Virus record (IMG/VR): IMGVR_UViG_3300031754_000001
Coordinates: 62,001 to 126,000 of that record
Length of the DNA stretch: 64,000 nt
Source of the DNA: a virus
Strand: one strand, 5' to 3'
A program made the translations under genes and the position numbers. Numbering within the stretch: the first letter of the stretch is position 1; each line of letters begins with the position of its first letter. Shown here in pieces: positions 1 to 9,883 of this stretch. The notes beneath the pieces were generated by a model that made no database searches, was not told the DNA's origin, and worked only from the letters and a program-made list of their open reading frames with translations.

Positions 1-1
1 C

Positions 2-250
2 GGCCCGGTTACCGGCAGCCGCGGCGGCCTGTACGGGGGCGTGAATGCGCCTTTCGACCCGGGCGCCTTCCTGGAATACCCGGCTGAGCAGATGTCGAGA
101 ACCTACCCGTTCCTCACGACCGGCATGAATTCGCTGGAGTTGTTATGGCCGGCCGCAAACTCGGCGACGTGTTCTTCGTGGTCAGCCCGGAGACTAAGTA
201 CTTCCGGGCGGAAACCGACGCCGGGATCAAGCGCGCTATCGCCGGGATGA
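2..250 (+). CDS. 5'-truncated ORF before the tape measure gene
   Basis: The reading frame is open from the window edge to a stop at 250, and its first ~48 codons read like real protein with G/C-biased third positions. After the tape measure start at 145 the codon bias moves to the tape measure frame, so the last ~105 nt may be a fortuitous read-through. By position it could be the end of a tail-assembly chaperone or other pre-tape-measure gene; the fragment is too short to recognise. Confidence 0.4.
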   Translation, partial: GPVTGSRGGLYGGVNAPFDPGAFLEYPAEQMSRTYPFLTTGMNSLELLWPAANSATCSSWSARRLSTSGRKPTPGSSALSPG

Positions 251-3200
251 AAGTGACCGTACCGGTCGGCGCGGACGCCAGGAGCGCGATCGCCACGATT
301 GACGGCCTGCAGGCCAAGATGAAGGCCGTCGCCGCCAGGCTGTCCGACCTGCGGATCGGCGCCGACGATAAGGCAGCCGAAGCCGTGATCGTCCGGCTGC
401 AGGCCAAGCTGGCCGCGCTGGCCAAGGCTGTCTCTGCTATCACGATGACCGCGGACACCACCAAGCTGGACGCCTCTATCGCCAGGGAGAAGGCAAAGCT
501 GGAAGCGCTGCGCCTGGCTGCCAGTGACCTGAAGATGGACGCCGACAGCACGGCCGCCGTCGCGAAGATCGCCGCCCTGGAAGCACAGGCGTTCCACCTC
601 GGCAAGAGCCTGGATAAGCTGACCGCCGATGTCGATATCGACCGTGCGCTTACCAAGATCTACGCGATCGAGGCCGAGCTGAAAGTGCTCCGGTCCCGTG
701 CTGAAGTCATCCGGCTGGACGCGGACTCCAAGGCCATCACCGCCGCGATCACCGCGACCGAGGCCTCGATCGCGGACCTGTCCCACAAAGCAGCGGACAT
801 CAAGCTGGGCGCCAGCATCGACACCGGCAAGCTGCTGACCGCCGAAGCCGGGCTGCTCGGCATCGAGGCGGCCGTAGAGAAACTAACCCCTGTCGCGGTC
901 AAGGGCGATGCCGCGCTCGGCGCGCTCGGCGCCGCCCTCACCGGAACCGGTACCGGCTGGGGATTCCTGACCCGGAACATCGCGCTGTTCGGCGGCATAT
1001 TCAACCGGGTACTGCCGATGGTCGCCACGTCCGTCGCGGTCTGGCACGTGCTGGCCGACGCGGTTATCGAAGTCGCCGCGGTCTGGATCCCGGCGGGCCT
1101 GGCCGTGGGCGCCTTCGCCATCGCGGCCTCTGACGCGGCGACGGAAATCCAGCGGCGGATGACCGCCGTGCACACCGTGATGGACGCTACCGGCCAGTCC
1201 GTCCCGCCGCTGACCCGGGCCATGGAGAACCTGCATAACGCGGTACGGCCCCAGGTCTACCAGCTTTTCGGTGACGCCCTGACCGTCATGAACTCCCGGA
1301 CGGGGACATTCGCGCAGGTAGCCAAGCAGACCGGCACGGTGATCGACCAGCTCGCCGCCCGGATGGTGTACGCCGTCACGGCCGGCAACAAGCTGGGCAC
1401 CAGCACTACCCAGCTCAGCGGTTTCTGGAAGACCGCCATCACCGACGCGTCCAAGCTGGGCGATTCCATCGGCAACCTGTTCGGGATCTTCGGCAATCTT
1501 TTCCGGGCCATTCCCGGGTTCGCCGCCGGGCTGCTCACCATCGGGGACGACTTCACCAAGATCCTGGAGACAGCTTCGGCCGCCGCCATCCCGGTACTCA
1601 AGTGGGTGCTGCTGCTGCACGGCTACATCCTCTACACCGGGCTCGCGGTCACCGGGACGCTGGCGTTCATCGGCGCCGTCGCCAACCTGGCCAAGCAATT
1701 CGTCACCTTCGCCGCCGGGTCCGTGCTGGCCGGAGTAGGCGCGCTGAAGGCCTTCGGGTCGACCCTGGTCAGCATCGGGCTGGCCCTGGCCGGCTACGTG
1801 GAATCGATCATCGTCGCGGACGGGGCCTCGGCCAGTTTCGCCGCGGCGCTGGCCCCGCTGGCCGCCAACCCGATGATCTGGGTGGCGGCTGCCGCCGTGG
1901 CCCTGGGCGGCCTGGTGTACTGGCTGGTCACGAGCAAGGACGCCGCGCAGCAGTTCAACGCCTCCATGCAGCAGACGATCCAGAACGCGCCGCTGTCCAA
2001 CGTGGTAACCGTGATCCAGCAGGCCCAGGCGTCTACCGCCGCCCAGCTGGCCGCCGCTAACGTCAGACTCGCCAAGACCACGAAGGCGAACAGCGTGGAG
2101 CAGCTGGCCGCCGCGAGGGCCGGCGGGAACGCGAACAGGGCCTACCAGCAGGCGCAGCTGTCCGCTTTCCAGTACCAGCAGGGCCTGCAGCAGGTAAACG
2201 CCCAGGCCGCCCTGGTGAATGGCCGGGTCGGCGCGCTGTCCAAGACCTACGGCGGCAACACCGCCGCGCTCGGCATCCTCAATGCCGCCGGGATCACCAC
2301 CACCCAGATCACCGACACGAACGCCGTGCACTGGGCGCAGGCGCTCATCCAGGTCAACTCCACGATTGCCGCATACCAGGCGATGGGCATCCAGGCCGGG
2401 GTTCTCGGTAACGACCTGGACGTGCTCGGCCGGACCGTCACCGACCAGTACGCCGCCGTGCAGAAGCTGAACCAGGCCTGGGGCAGTTTCATCAGCGACG
2501 TCACCGGGACCCAGGGCAGTTTTGACACGGTGGCGCAGGGCTTCTCTACCCTGGACGACCATTCCGGGAACCTGATCCTGCGCCTGGGCAAACTGCGAGT
2601 GAGTTACAAGGATTCCCAGGCGGCCATCGACTCGCTGACCCCGGCCGGCGTCGCGCTCAACCAGGCGTTCGGGGATCAGGTCGTCAACATCGACAAGCTG
2701 TTCTCCTCCTGGCGTACCGCGGGCGTGGCCGGCAACCTGTTCAACCAGGGTGTCGCCGCTGCCATCGCGCCGATGGAGAAATACGCGGTCGGAAGCCAGG
2801 AAGCCACCGCGCAGCTGATCGCGCTGGCCCAGGAAGCCGGATACCAGGGACCTGTCTCCCTGCAGGCGATGAACAAGTACCTGGGCATCTCGAACAAGAT
2901 GCTGGGCGACACTGCCGGGGCCACCCAGAAGGTCAAGGACGTCACCAACCAGGCCACAGTCCAGGAAGCCCTGCTTACCGGGGCGATGCAGAGTCAGGGC
3001 GCTGTCATCGCCAACCAGCTGATCGGGGATATCAACAGCGCGATCCTGGCCTACGACGGGGTGGCTAAGGCCGCCGCCGGGTACGGCACGGCGATCGCCC
3101 AGTACGGCAAGGGATCCAGCCAGGCGAACACCGCCCAGAGAACGCTGACCGACTCCATCATCAAGGCCGGCCTCGCCTCCAACAGCACGGCCGGGCAGAT

Positions 3201-6048
3201 CGAGGCCACCCTGGCCAAGGTGCTCGGCATCTCCATGCCAGCGGCGATCGCGATATTCAACGCGGGCCTGCTCGGCAGCACTCAGGTTTCCGGCAACGTT
3301 ACCCAGGCGATCGTCGGCGATTTCCAGCGGCAGCAGAAAGCCGCGGACACGGCCGGCGCTGGTATTAGCGCGTATACCGACGCGATCCGCGGTAACGGCG
3401 TCGATTCCGGCCAGGCTCATTCCGCGCGGGATCAGCTGATCAAGGACATGACCGACGCCGGGGTCAACGCCAGCACCGCATCCACGGACGTGGCCCACTA
3501 CACCGCCGCGGTCCTCGCCAACGGCATCGATTCCAGCCAGGCGGCGTCAGCTCGCGCGCAGCTGATCAGCGACATCCTCGGCGCCAGCAACAACGCCAAG
3601 ACAGGACAGGCAGACCTGGCGACTTACAACCAGATGATCAGGACCAACCAGCAGAACACCGACGCAGGCAAGTCCGCGCGGAACAAGCTGATCCAGGACC
3701 TGGTGAATGCCGGCTTGTCCGCTAAGGACGCTACCGCTCTTGTCCAGGGCCTGCAAACGAATATCGACAAGATGCACGGCACGACCGTCACGATCATCGC
3801 GACGGCCAACGGTACCGGGGAGATCGCGATCACCGGATCCGGCTGGGCGCTCGGGTCCGGCAATATCCGGTTCCACGCCGCGCAAGGCCTGTACGTCAAT
3901 CAGGGTACCGGGCCGACCGCCGACGACGTGCTGATCCGGGCATCTAAGGGCGAGCTGATCGTGCCCGCGAACATAGTCAGTTCCGGTGCGGTGGATAACC
4001 TGCGCGGCAGGATCCCTGGATTCGCCGGCGGCGGCTTCGTCGGCCTGGGATCCATGCTCGCCGGCGTTCCGGGGACGGCGGGCCAGATCGCCGGGGCGGA
4101 CGCGGGCCGGGCGGTGGCGGCCGGCATCACCGAGGCGATGGCCGCGGCGAAGGCAGCGGTAGAAAAAGCTGCCGCTGCCGCGAGCGGCGCGGGCGGCATC
4201 GTCAAGTTCGCCGAGTCGTTCATCGGCAAGATCCCGTACGTGTGGGGCGGAACCTCTCTCGGCCCGGCCGGAGCAGACTGCTCAGGGTTCACGCAAGCCG
4301 TCTACGGCCATTTCGGTATCAGGGCACCCCGTACTAGCGAGGCCCAGGGCGCATGGGTCAAGGTAGGTGCCCCGACGCCAGGTGGCCTGGCCTTTTATCA
4401 CAGCTCGCCGGGCGGCCCCGATCCTGGTCATGTTGCTATTGTGGCTAATGCTAGCAGTGTGGTCTCCCAGGGCGGCGGGATCGGCCCGCAGATGATGGCC
4501 CTCACCGGGCTGCCGCTGCTGTTCACCGGCACGCCGCCGGGCGGGTTCCCGGGCGGATCCGGCGGGACTGCCCCGGCAGGGGTTACCGGGCTGTATTCCC
4601 TTACGCAGCTGGAAGCGCTGTGGGACGCGGCGGGGGGCAACCCGCGGGCCGCGAACAATATGGGCAGGATCGCCCTCGCGGAAAGCGGCGGTAACCCGCG
4701 GGCGTTCAACGCGTCCGGTGCATCCGGGCTGTGGCAGATCCTCGGGCAGGTTGTCGCCGGCAACATATTCGACCCGTTCATCAATGCAGAGAACGCCGTC
4801 TCGAAATACAACTCGTCGGGGTACCTGCCGTGGGTGTCGGATCCGGTGGCCAGCGCTCTGATCGCCTCGGGCCTGACCTACGCGGCTGGCGGCATCGCCG
4901 GGCAGCGGGCGCCTTTCTCCCGGCATGCCCCCGCTGGTCCCGGGATTCCGGGAATGGCGGGCGGCGGTACCACGAGCGCACTGCGCGCAAGGCTGGCCGC
5001 CGAGCAAGCCGGGGAACGCGCCAAGTACTCCGGGCTGGGGCACGCGTTCGCGACCGGGCCGGCGAAGTACCGCACCAGGTCGGTCATGAATGAACTGGCC
5101 ACCCTGGCCAGGCGGCAGACTGCCGAGCAGGCCGCGTACGCATCCCTGTCCGGGGCCGGGCTCACTACCAGTGCCCTGCACCATCTCGGTGCGGAGGCGC
5201 GGGCTGAGCTGCGCACAGCGGGAGATAAGGCGCTGTCCAAGGCGCCGGGCGGCCACCCGGGGTTCGCAGCGGACCTGCGGAAGTACCTCAGCCAGCTGTC
5301 CGCGACGGCGAGCGGCACCGTGGCCGGCGGCGGTACAGCCGGCGCGCTGCCCGCGACGGCGGCCGGCATCGCGGCGCTGCGGAAGTCCCTGGCCGCCGCG
5401 CAGAAAGGCGAGCGGGCCAAGTACTTCGGGCTAGGGCATTCCTTCGCCATCGGCCCGGCAAAGTACCGCACCAAGTCCGTCCTGGGCGAACTGGGTACCC
5501 TGGCCGAACGGCAGGCGGCTGAGACGGCCGCGTACGCGGCCCTGGCCGGATCCGGGCTCACCAGGGCCAGCCTGTCGCATCTCGGCGCGGAAGCGCGGGC
5601 CGAGATGCGCACCGCAGCCGACAAGGGCCTGTCCAAGATGCCGGGCGGGCACCCGCTGTGGGCGCGTGACCTGGGCCGGTTCCTGGCCGCCCTGAGCACT
5701 TTGTCCGGCACGCCGGTACCGGCACCGGGCGGCGGCGGGGGCGGGACGGCGCATCCGCCCAACCCGCCGTGGAACCCGGGCAACCTCGGCCCGTCGCATT
5801 CCGTGCCCGGCGGGGTGCTCACGTTCGACAAGGGCGGCCTGTGGCCATCCGGCACCCTGGGCTGGAACGGGTCGGGCCGCACGGAAACGGTCCTGCCCGG
5901 CGGCGGCGGGGACATGCACCTGCACCTGACCGTGAACGGGCCGGTCGGCAGCCAGGCCGAGCTGGAAGACTGGTACGTCCGCACCGCGAACAAGATGGCC
6001 CGGACGGGCAGGCTGAGCCAGGCGGTCAAGCGGGCGCAGGGTCACTAG
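145..6048 (+). CDS. tape measure protein with NlpC/P60 and transglycosylase-like domains
   Basis: 1967 residues, the longest gene here, and the likely ruler of tail length. The N-terminal ~230 residues are alpha-helical repeats with a recurring aspartate-containing spacing. Hydrophobic stretches follow at about 275-335 and 440-600, then Ala/Gln-rich helical sequence with ~45-residue repeats (roughly 960-1200). An NlpC/P60-type domain sits at about 1350-1470 with Cys1379 (DCSGF) and His1429 (GHVAI). A lysozyme/SLT-like segment follows with Glu1513 in LAESGGNP. Two tandem ~115-residue repeats lie at about 1610-1840. The start is chosen because GGAG precedes ATG 145. Tape measures with wall hydrolases are thought to help genome entry through peptidoglycan; that role here is inferred. 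Confidence 0.93.
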   Translation: MAGRKLGDVFFVVSPETKYFRAETDAGIKRAIAGMKVTVPVGADARSAIATIDGLQAKMKAVAARLSDLRIGADDKAAEAVIVRLQAKLAALAKAVSAITMTADTTKLDASIAREKAKLEALRLAASDLKMDADSTAAVAKIAALEAQAFHLGKSLDKLTADVDIDRALTKIYAIEAELKVLRSRAEVIRLDADSKAITAAITATEASIADLSHKAADIKLGASIDTGKLLTAEAGLLGIEAAVEKLTPVAVKGDAALGALGAALTGTGTGWGFLTRNIALFGGIFNRVLPMVATSVAVWHVLADAVIEVAAVWIPAGLAVGAFAIAASDAATEIQRRMTAVHTVMDATGQSVPPLTRAMENLHNAVRPQVYQLFGDALTVMNSRTGTFAQVAKQTGTVIDQLAARMVYAVTAGNKLGTSTTQLSGFWKTAITDASKLGDSIGNLFGIFGNLFRAIPGFAAGLLTIGDDFTKILETASAAAIPVLKWVLLLHGYILYTGLAVTGTLAFIGAVANLAKQFVTFAAGSVLAGVGALKAFGSTLVSIGLALAGYVESIIVADGASASFAAALAPLAANPMIWVAAAAVALGGLVYWLVTSKDAAQQFNASMQQTIQNAPLSNVVTVIQQAQASTAAQLAAANVRLAKTTKANSVEQLAAARAGGNANRAYQQAQLSAFQYQQGLQQVNAQAALVNGRVGALSKTYGGNTAALGILNAAGITTTQITDTNAVHWAQALIQVNSTIAAYQAMGIQAGVLGNDLDVLGRTVTDQYAAVQKLNQAWGSFISDVTGTQGSFDTVAQGFSTLDDHSGNLILRLGKLRVSYKDSQAAIDSLTPAGVALNQAFGDQVVNIDKLFSSWRTAGVAGNLFNQGVAAAIAPMEKYAVGSQEATAQLIALAQEAGYQGPVSLQAMNKYLGISNKMLGDTAGATQKVKDVTNQATVQEALLTGAMQSQGAVIANQLIGDINSAILAYDGVAKAAAGYGTAIAQYGKGSSQANTAQRTLTDSIIKAGLASNSTAGQIEATLAKVLGISMPAAIAIFNAGLLGSTQVSGNVTQAIVGDFQRQQKAADTAGAGISAYTDAIRGNGVDSGQAHSARDQLIKDMTDAGVNASTASTDVAHYTAAVLANGIDSSQAASARAQLISDILGASNNAKTGQADLATYNQMIRTNQQNTDAGKSARNKLIQDLVNAGLSAKDATALVQGLQTNIDKMHGTTVTIIATANGTGEIAITGSGWALGSGNIRFHAAQGLYVNQGTGPTADDVLIRASKGELIVPANIVSSGAVDNLRGRIPGFAGGGFVGLGSMLAGVPGTAGQIAGADAGRAVAAGITEAMAAAKAAVEKAAAAASGAGGIVKFAESFIGKIPYVWGGTSLGPAGADCSGFTQAVYGHFGIRAPRTSEAQGAWVKVGAPTPGGLAFYHSSPGGPDPGHVAIVANASSVVSQGGGIGPQMMALTGLPLLFTGTPPGGFPGGSGGTAPAGVTGLYSLTQLEALWDAAGGNPRAANNMGRIALAESGGNPRAFNASGASGLWQILGQVVAGNIFDPFINAENAVSKYNSSGYLPWVSDPVASALIASGLTYAAGGIAGQRAPFSRHAPAGPGIPGMAGGGTTSALRARLAAEQAGERAKYSGLGHAFATGPAKYRTRSVMNELATLARRQTAEQAAYASLSGAGLTTSALHHLGAEARAELRTAGDKALSKAPGGHPGFAADLRKYLSQLSATASGTVAGGGTAGALPATAAGIAALRKSLAAAQKGERAKYFGLGHSFAIGPAKYRTKSVLGELGTLAERQAAETAAYAALAGSGLTRASLSHLGAEARAEMRTAADKGLSKMPGGHPLWARDLGRFLAALSTLSGTPVPAPGGGGGGTAHPPNPPWNPGNLGPSHSVPGGVLTFDKGGLWPSGTLGWNGSGRTETVLPGGGGDMHLHLTVNGPVGSQAELEDWYVRTANKMARTGRLSQAVKRAQGH

Positions 6049-6051
6049 CCG

Positions 6052-9000
6052 ATGGCCACGTTTCCCGGCAAGCCCCCCAACCCCCTCGGCGTCAAGGTCG
6101 AGCTGAGCCTGAACTCAGTCTGGACCGACATCACCGTCTACGTGATGCTCCGGGATCTCATCACGATCTCGAACATGGGCCGCGCTGACGAATCGGCCAG
6201 CATCACCGCGTCCCAGCTCACCCTCACCCTGAGAAACGACGGCCGGTTCACGCCCAAAAACGCGAGCGGCGCCTATTACCCGTATATCGTCCGCAACACC
6301 CAGATCCGCGTGTCGGTCAACGCGACCAGCCTGACAGGGGTGGCCTACAGCCAGTACCGGTATTCCGGGGAGATCGCCTCCTGGCCGCCCAGCTTCGACA
6401 TCAGCCAGCGGGACACCTTCGTGCAGGTCACCGCATCCGGGATCTGGCGGCGCATCTCGGCGAATCAGGCGAATATCGGCAGCGCCTACGCGCGGTACGT
6501 CAGCCTGCAGACCGGCACGCTGGTCCCGGCCGCGTACTGGGCCATGGAAGACGGCACCAACACCACCGGGTTCGTGCTGTCCGAGGGCACCGGGACCAAC
6601 TTCATAGCGACCGGCACGCCGTCTTACGCCGCCGACAACACCAGCTTCGCCGGGTCCAACGCGATCCCCCAGCTCAACACCGCCCGGCTGGCCGGGAATG
6701 TCTCCTCGGGTGCTACGCCGACGAACAACGTGGTCCAGTTCGCGCTGAGCGTCCCGGCCGCCGGGGACAGCACGGGCATCACTTACGCGGCCGGATCCGA
6801 GCTGTGCAAGATCCTGTCCGGCGGCACCATCGGCCGGATCGATATCTCGCTGATCGCCAACCAGCTTCATATCGCCGGGTACCTGACCTCAGCCGGCGGC
6901 ACTGCCCAGTTCTCCGGCACCGTCACGACCAAGGTCAACGGGGTCCCGGTGCTGGTGAGCGTGGAGATCACCCCGAGCGGCGGCAGCATCAACTGGGCGC
7001 TGCGGATCATCAAGCCGGGCGCCGGGTCGGTGCTGGACCAGGTGACCGGCACCCGCGCCGCCAGCTCGATCGCGGCGGTCACCCAGGTCCAGCTCAACGG
7101 CCAGGGCCGGCTGACCGACACCGCCTGCGGTCAGCTCGGCGTGTTCTACGCGGTGCCCACCCTGGTTTCCTCTGCTTTCGCGATCGGCGGGAACGCCGGG
7201 GAAGGCGCCGTGACCCGGTTCAGCCGGCTGTGCGCCGAGTCGAACATTCCCGCCACGGTCATCGGATCCGGCGGCGCCGCGATGGGGCCGCAGGCCGATG
7301 GCACGATGGCCAGCGTCCTGCAGAGCATCGAGGACGCGGACGGCGGGCTGCTGTACGAGACAAGAGACACCTTCGGCCTCGGCTACCGGACGCTGGCCTC
7401 GATGCAGAACCAGTCCGCCGCGGTGTCGTTCGCCTTCACCGCCGGCGTGCTCGGAGCCCCGCTGGTCCCGACGTACGATGACCAGCTCGTCGTCAACCAG
7501 TGGATGGTCACCAACTGGGACGGCTACGCGGCGCTGGCTCAGCTCACCTCCGGGGCCATCTCCGTCCTGCCGCCGCCGAACGGGGTGGGCAGCGGGTACT
7601 CCAGGTCCAAGACGATCAACGCGAGCACGCACGCCCAGGTCAACGCCATCGCCCAGCAGCTCCTGTTCGAGGGCACCGTCGATGACCTGCGCTTCCCGGT
7701 CGTCACGTTCAACTTCCAGCGTGCCCAGGCAGCCCCGTTCTTCGCCTCGGTTCCCGGCCTGCGGATCGGGGACTACCTGTCCGTCTCGTCCCTGCCCGGC
7801 TACCTCGGCGGCGGCACCGCCAAACAGCTCATCTGGGGCTATACCGAGCGGATGGGCGGCGAGATACCCGGCTGGACCATCGACTACAACACGATCAACG
7901 AAGCCCCGTTCGAGACCGCGTTCTCCCCCGGCGTGTTCTCAGTCACCCAGGTCCCGGCCGGAGCCGTTGCCGCCGGCAGTTCCGTGGGCAGCTCGGTGTC
8001 CGGGGCTCAGCTCGGGGCCGGGTCCGTGCCCGCCACCGCCCTGTCCAACACGATCACCGCGCGCACGATCGGGGGCACGCTCCAGATCATCGGCCCGGCC
8101 ACGCCATATGACTGGACGTTCGCCGTTTCCGGGACCCCGGCGGACGTCAATTACTTCATCTGCACCCAGGATCAGTCGCTTCCCATCGCGGTCGGGGATA
8201 CGTTCACCAACTCCGGCGGCCTCGGCGGCCCGTTCACGATCACCTCGGTCGATTCGCCGGCCGGCGGCAACGTCACCGTGCATTTCACCCCGGCCGCCAG
8301 CTCGGTCATGAGCACGGGCACGCTGACCGGCGGGAAGAACGGCGACCAGTGGATCAACTCCTCCGGCGGCAACCAGCTCAGCCAGTGGGCGGCGGGCGCG
8401 TGGACGCCGATCACCTGGGACGGCACGGCCGTGATCAACGCGGGCACGATCACCGCGACCCAGATCCTCGCCGGGACGATCACCGCGACGCAGATCGCGG
8501 CCGGGATCATCATCGCCGGGGTGGTCAACGGCACCACCATCACGGGCGCGACCATCATCGCGGACGGCGCGTCGGGGGAGTTCCTGGCCTATTCCGGGTC
8601 CCCGGCGACCGGGAACCTGATCGTGTCAGTATCCGGGGCAGCGGGCACGGACGGGTTCAGCAATGCCTACGCCCAGGGCCTGGAAGTCCACCTGGGCGGC
8701 ATCGTCCTGGACAACCAGTCATCCGGGCCGACCGCCGTGACCGGTGCCAGCGTCCTGTATTCCAGCACCGCGGGGCGTCCCCGGTACCTGTCGCAATCCG
8801 GGTCAGACTCGATCCTGCAGCGCTCCGGGACGAACGTATCCCAGTTCACGGTCGGGAACACCGCGACGAACACGATCATCTCCGCGCCGCTGGCCTACTT
8901 CGCCAATGAGGGCAACCAGAACAGCGAGTTCGAGATCCAGATCGACGGGACCGCCACCGGGGGGACATCCGGCCAGAACCTGAACTTCGCCCTGTTCTCG

Positions 9001-9351
9001 GACGGAGTGCAGATAGGCGGCGCGTTCACTGTCGGCAGCGGGATCATCGGTGCCGGCATCACCGCGGGCAAGGGATTCGGGTACACGATCCGGTTCCGGC
9101 TGACCGTTCTCACGACCGGAGCCGGGGGGACGGCCAACACCGCGTCCGATGGCGTTTTCTACATAACCGCCACCAACTTCGGCAACAACACGGCCTCGAT
9201 CGGCAACCAGACCCCGGTGGGAGCGGTCGGCCCCGGCAAGGCGTTCGACACGACCAGCGCGCACACGCTCCAGGCGTACGCCAGCTGGGGGGCCACCAGT
9301 ACCGGCCAGGCGCTGACCACCTACACCACCAGGCTGACCCGCAGGAACTAA
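6052..9351 (+). CDS. large minor tail protein
   Basis: 1099 residues, starting 4 nt after the tape measure stop. The N-terminus resembles actinophage minor tail proteins that follow the tape measure: a beta-rich ~110-residue region with SVWTDITVYV and the NDGRFTPKN and YYPYIVRNT elements. The middle (about 160-370) reads like a jelly-roll or LamG-type insert. The region at about 780-850 has repeated GTITATQI-type strands, as in beta-helical fibre stems. The C-terminal ~250 residues are beta-rich and may be a receptor-binding or tip domain. Family placement rests on gene order and motif resemblance. Confidence 0.85.
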   Translation: MATFPGKPPNPLGVKVELSLNSVWTDITVYVMLRDLITISNMGRADESASITASQLTLTLRNDGRFTPKNASGAYYPYIVRNTQIRVSVNATSLTGVAYSQYRYSGEIASWPPSFDISQRDTFVQVTASGIWRRISANQANIGSAYARYVSLQTGTLVPAAYWAMEDGTNTTGFVLSEGTGTNFIATGTPSYAADNTSFAGSNAIPQLNTARLAGNVSSGATPTNNVVQFALSVPAAGDSTGITYAAGSELCKILSGGTIGRIDISLIANQLHIAGYLTSAGGTAQFSGTVTTKVNGVPVLVSVEITPSGGSINWALRIIKPGAGSVLDQVTGTRAASSIAAVTQVQLNGQGRLTDTACGQLGVFYAVPTLVSSAFAIGGNAGEGAVTRFSRLCAESNIPATVIGSGGAAMGPQADGTMASVLQSIEDADGGLLYETRDTFGLGYRTLASMQNQSAAVSFAFTAGVLGAPLVPTYDDQLVVNQWMVTNWDGYAALAQLTSGAISVLPPPNGVGSGYSRSKTINASTHAQVNAIAQQLLFEGTVDDLRFPVVTFNFQRAQAAPFFASVPGLRIGDYLSVSSLPGYLGGGTAKQLIWGYTERMGGEIPGWTIDYNTINEAPFETAFSPGVFSVTQVPAGAVAAGSSVGSSVSGAQLGAGSVPATALSNTITARTIGGTLQIIGPATPYDWTFAVSGTPADVNYFICTQDQSLPIAVGDTFTNSGGLGGPFTITSVDSPAGGNVTVHFTPAASSVMSTGTLTGGKNGDQWINSSGGNQLSQWAAGAWTPITWDGTAVINAGTITATQILAGTITATQIAAGIIIAGVVNGTTITGATIIADGASGEFLAYSGSPATGNLIVSVSGAAGTDGFSNAYAQGLEVHLGGIVLDNQSSGPTAVTGASVLYSSTAGRPRYLSQSGSDSILQRSGTNVSQFTVGNTATNTIISAPLAYFANEGNQNSEFEIQIDGTATGGTSGQNLNFALFSDGVQIGGAFTVGSGIIGAGITAGKGFGYTIRFRLTVLTTGAGGTANTASDGVFYITATNFGNNTASIGNQTPVGAVGPGKAFDTTSAHTLQAYASWGATSTGQALTTYTTRLTRRN

Positions 9352-9368
9352 CCGCATGCCAGGAGAAT

Positions 9369-9794
9369 ATGGTGACCACGAACCTGCCCGCGCTGGGCAC
9401 TACCACGCACGTATCCAGCGTCACCTACGCGTGCACGTTCGCGCCGACCACCGCGGGCGGCGGGACGGTGATGTTCTCGGTCCCGCAGCCGGTGCAGTTC
9501 CTGTTTACGTTCGACACCGGCCGTACCCAGCCCGACCCGGCCGTCGACCTGTTCAACGTGGTGACGGATTCCTCCTGGTTCGACCAGACCACGGAGGAGG
9601 CGAACATCAGGGCCGCGCTCAACACGATCTGCACGACGATCGGCACGCTGCTCGGCGTCACCCAGGCCGCCATCCAGGCCACGGTCACGGTCCGGCGGAC
9701 ATGGCGGATCGCGGCGAACCAGGCGGGCACCGCCGCGCCCGTGCAGATTCCCGCGTCCCCGGTCGCCTACACCGAGATCATGGCCTACCCGTAG
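9369..9794 (+). CDS. tail-associated protein of unknown function
   Basis: 141 residues with AGGAGAAT just before ATG. The sequence is mainly beta in its first half, with a short helical region (ANIRAALNTICTTIGTLLGV) and a beta-like end. There is no signal peptide or membrane helix. Its place directly after the minor tail protein suggests a virion or tail-tip component; no family is recognised. Confidence 0.7.
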   Translation: MVTTNLPALGTTTHVSSVTYACTFAPTTAGGGTVMFSVPQPVQFLFTFDTGRTQPDPAVDLFNVVTDSSWFDQTTEEANIRAALNTICTTIGTLLGVTQAAIQATVTVRRTWRIAANQAGTAAPVQIPASPVAYTEIMAYP

Positions 9795-9883
9795 CACCCT
9801 GCCGCTCCGGGCACAATAGAACCAGGCGTACCCGCGGCCGTCCTGGAGCCGGGATCACTGTCCCAGTCTCAGGGGAGCGGGCG

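Noticed and set aside
883-3498. Long minus-strand open frame inside the tape measure gene
   Set aside because: Its codon third positions and composition are those of a shadow of the plus-strand coding frame; there is no ribosome site.
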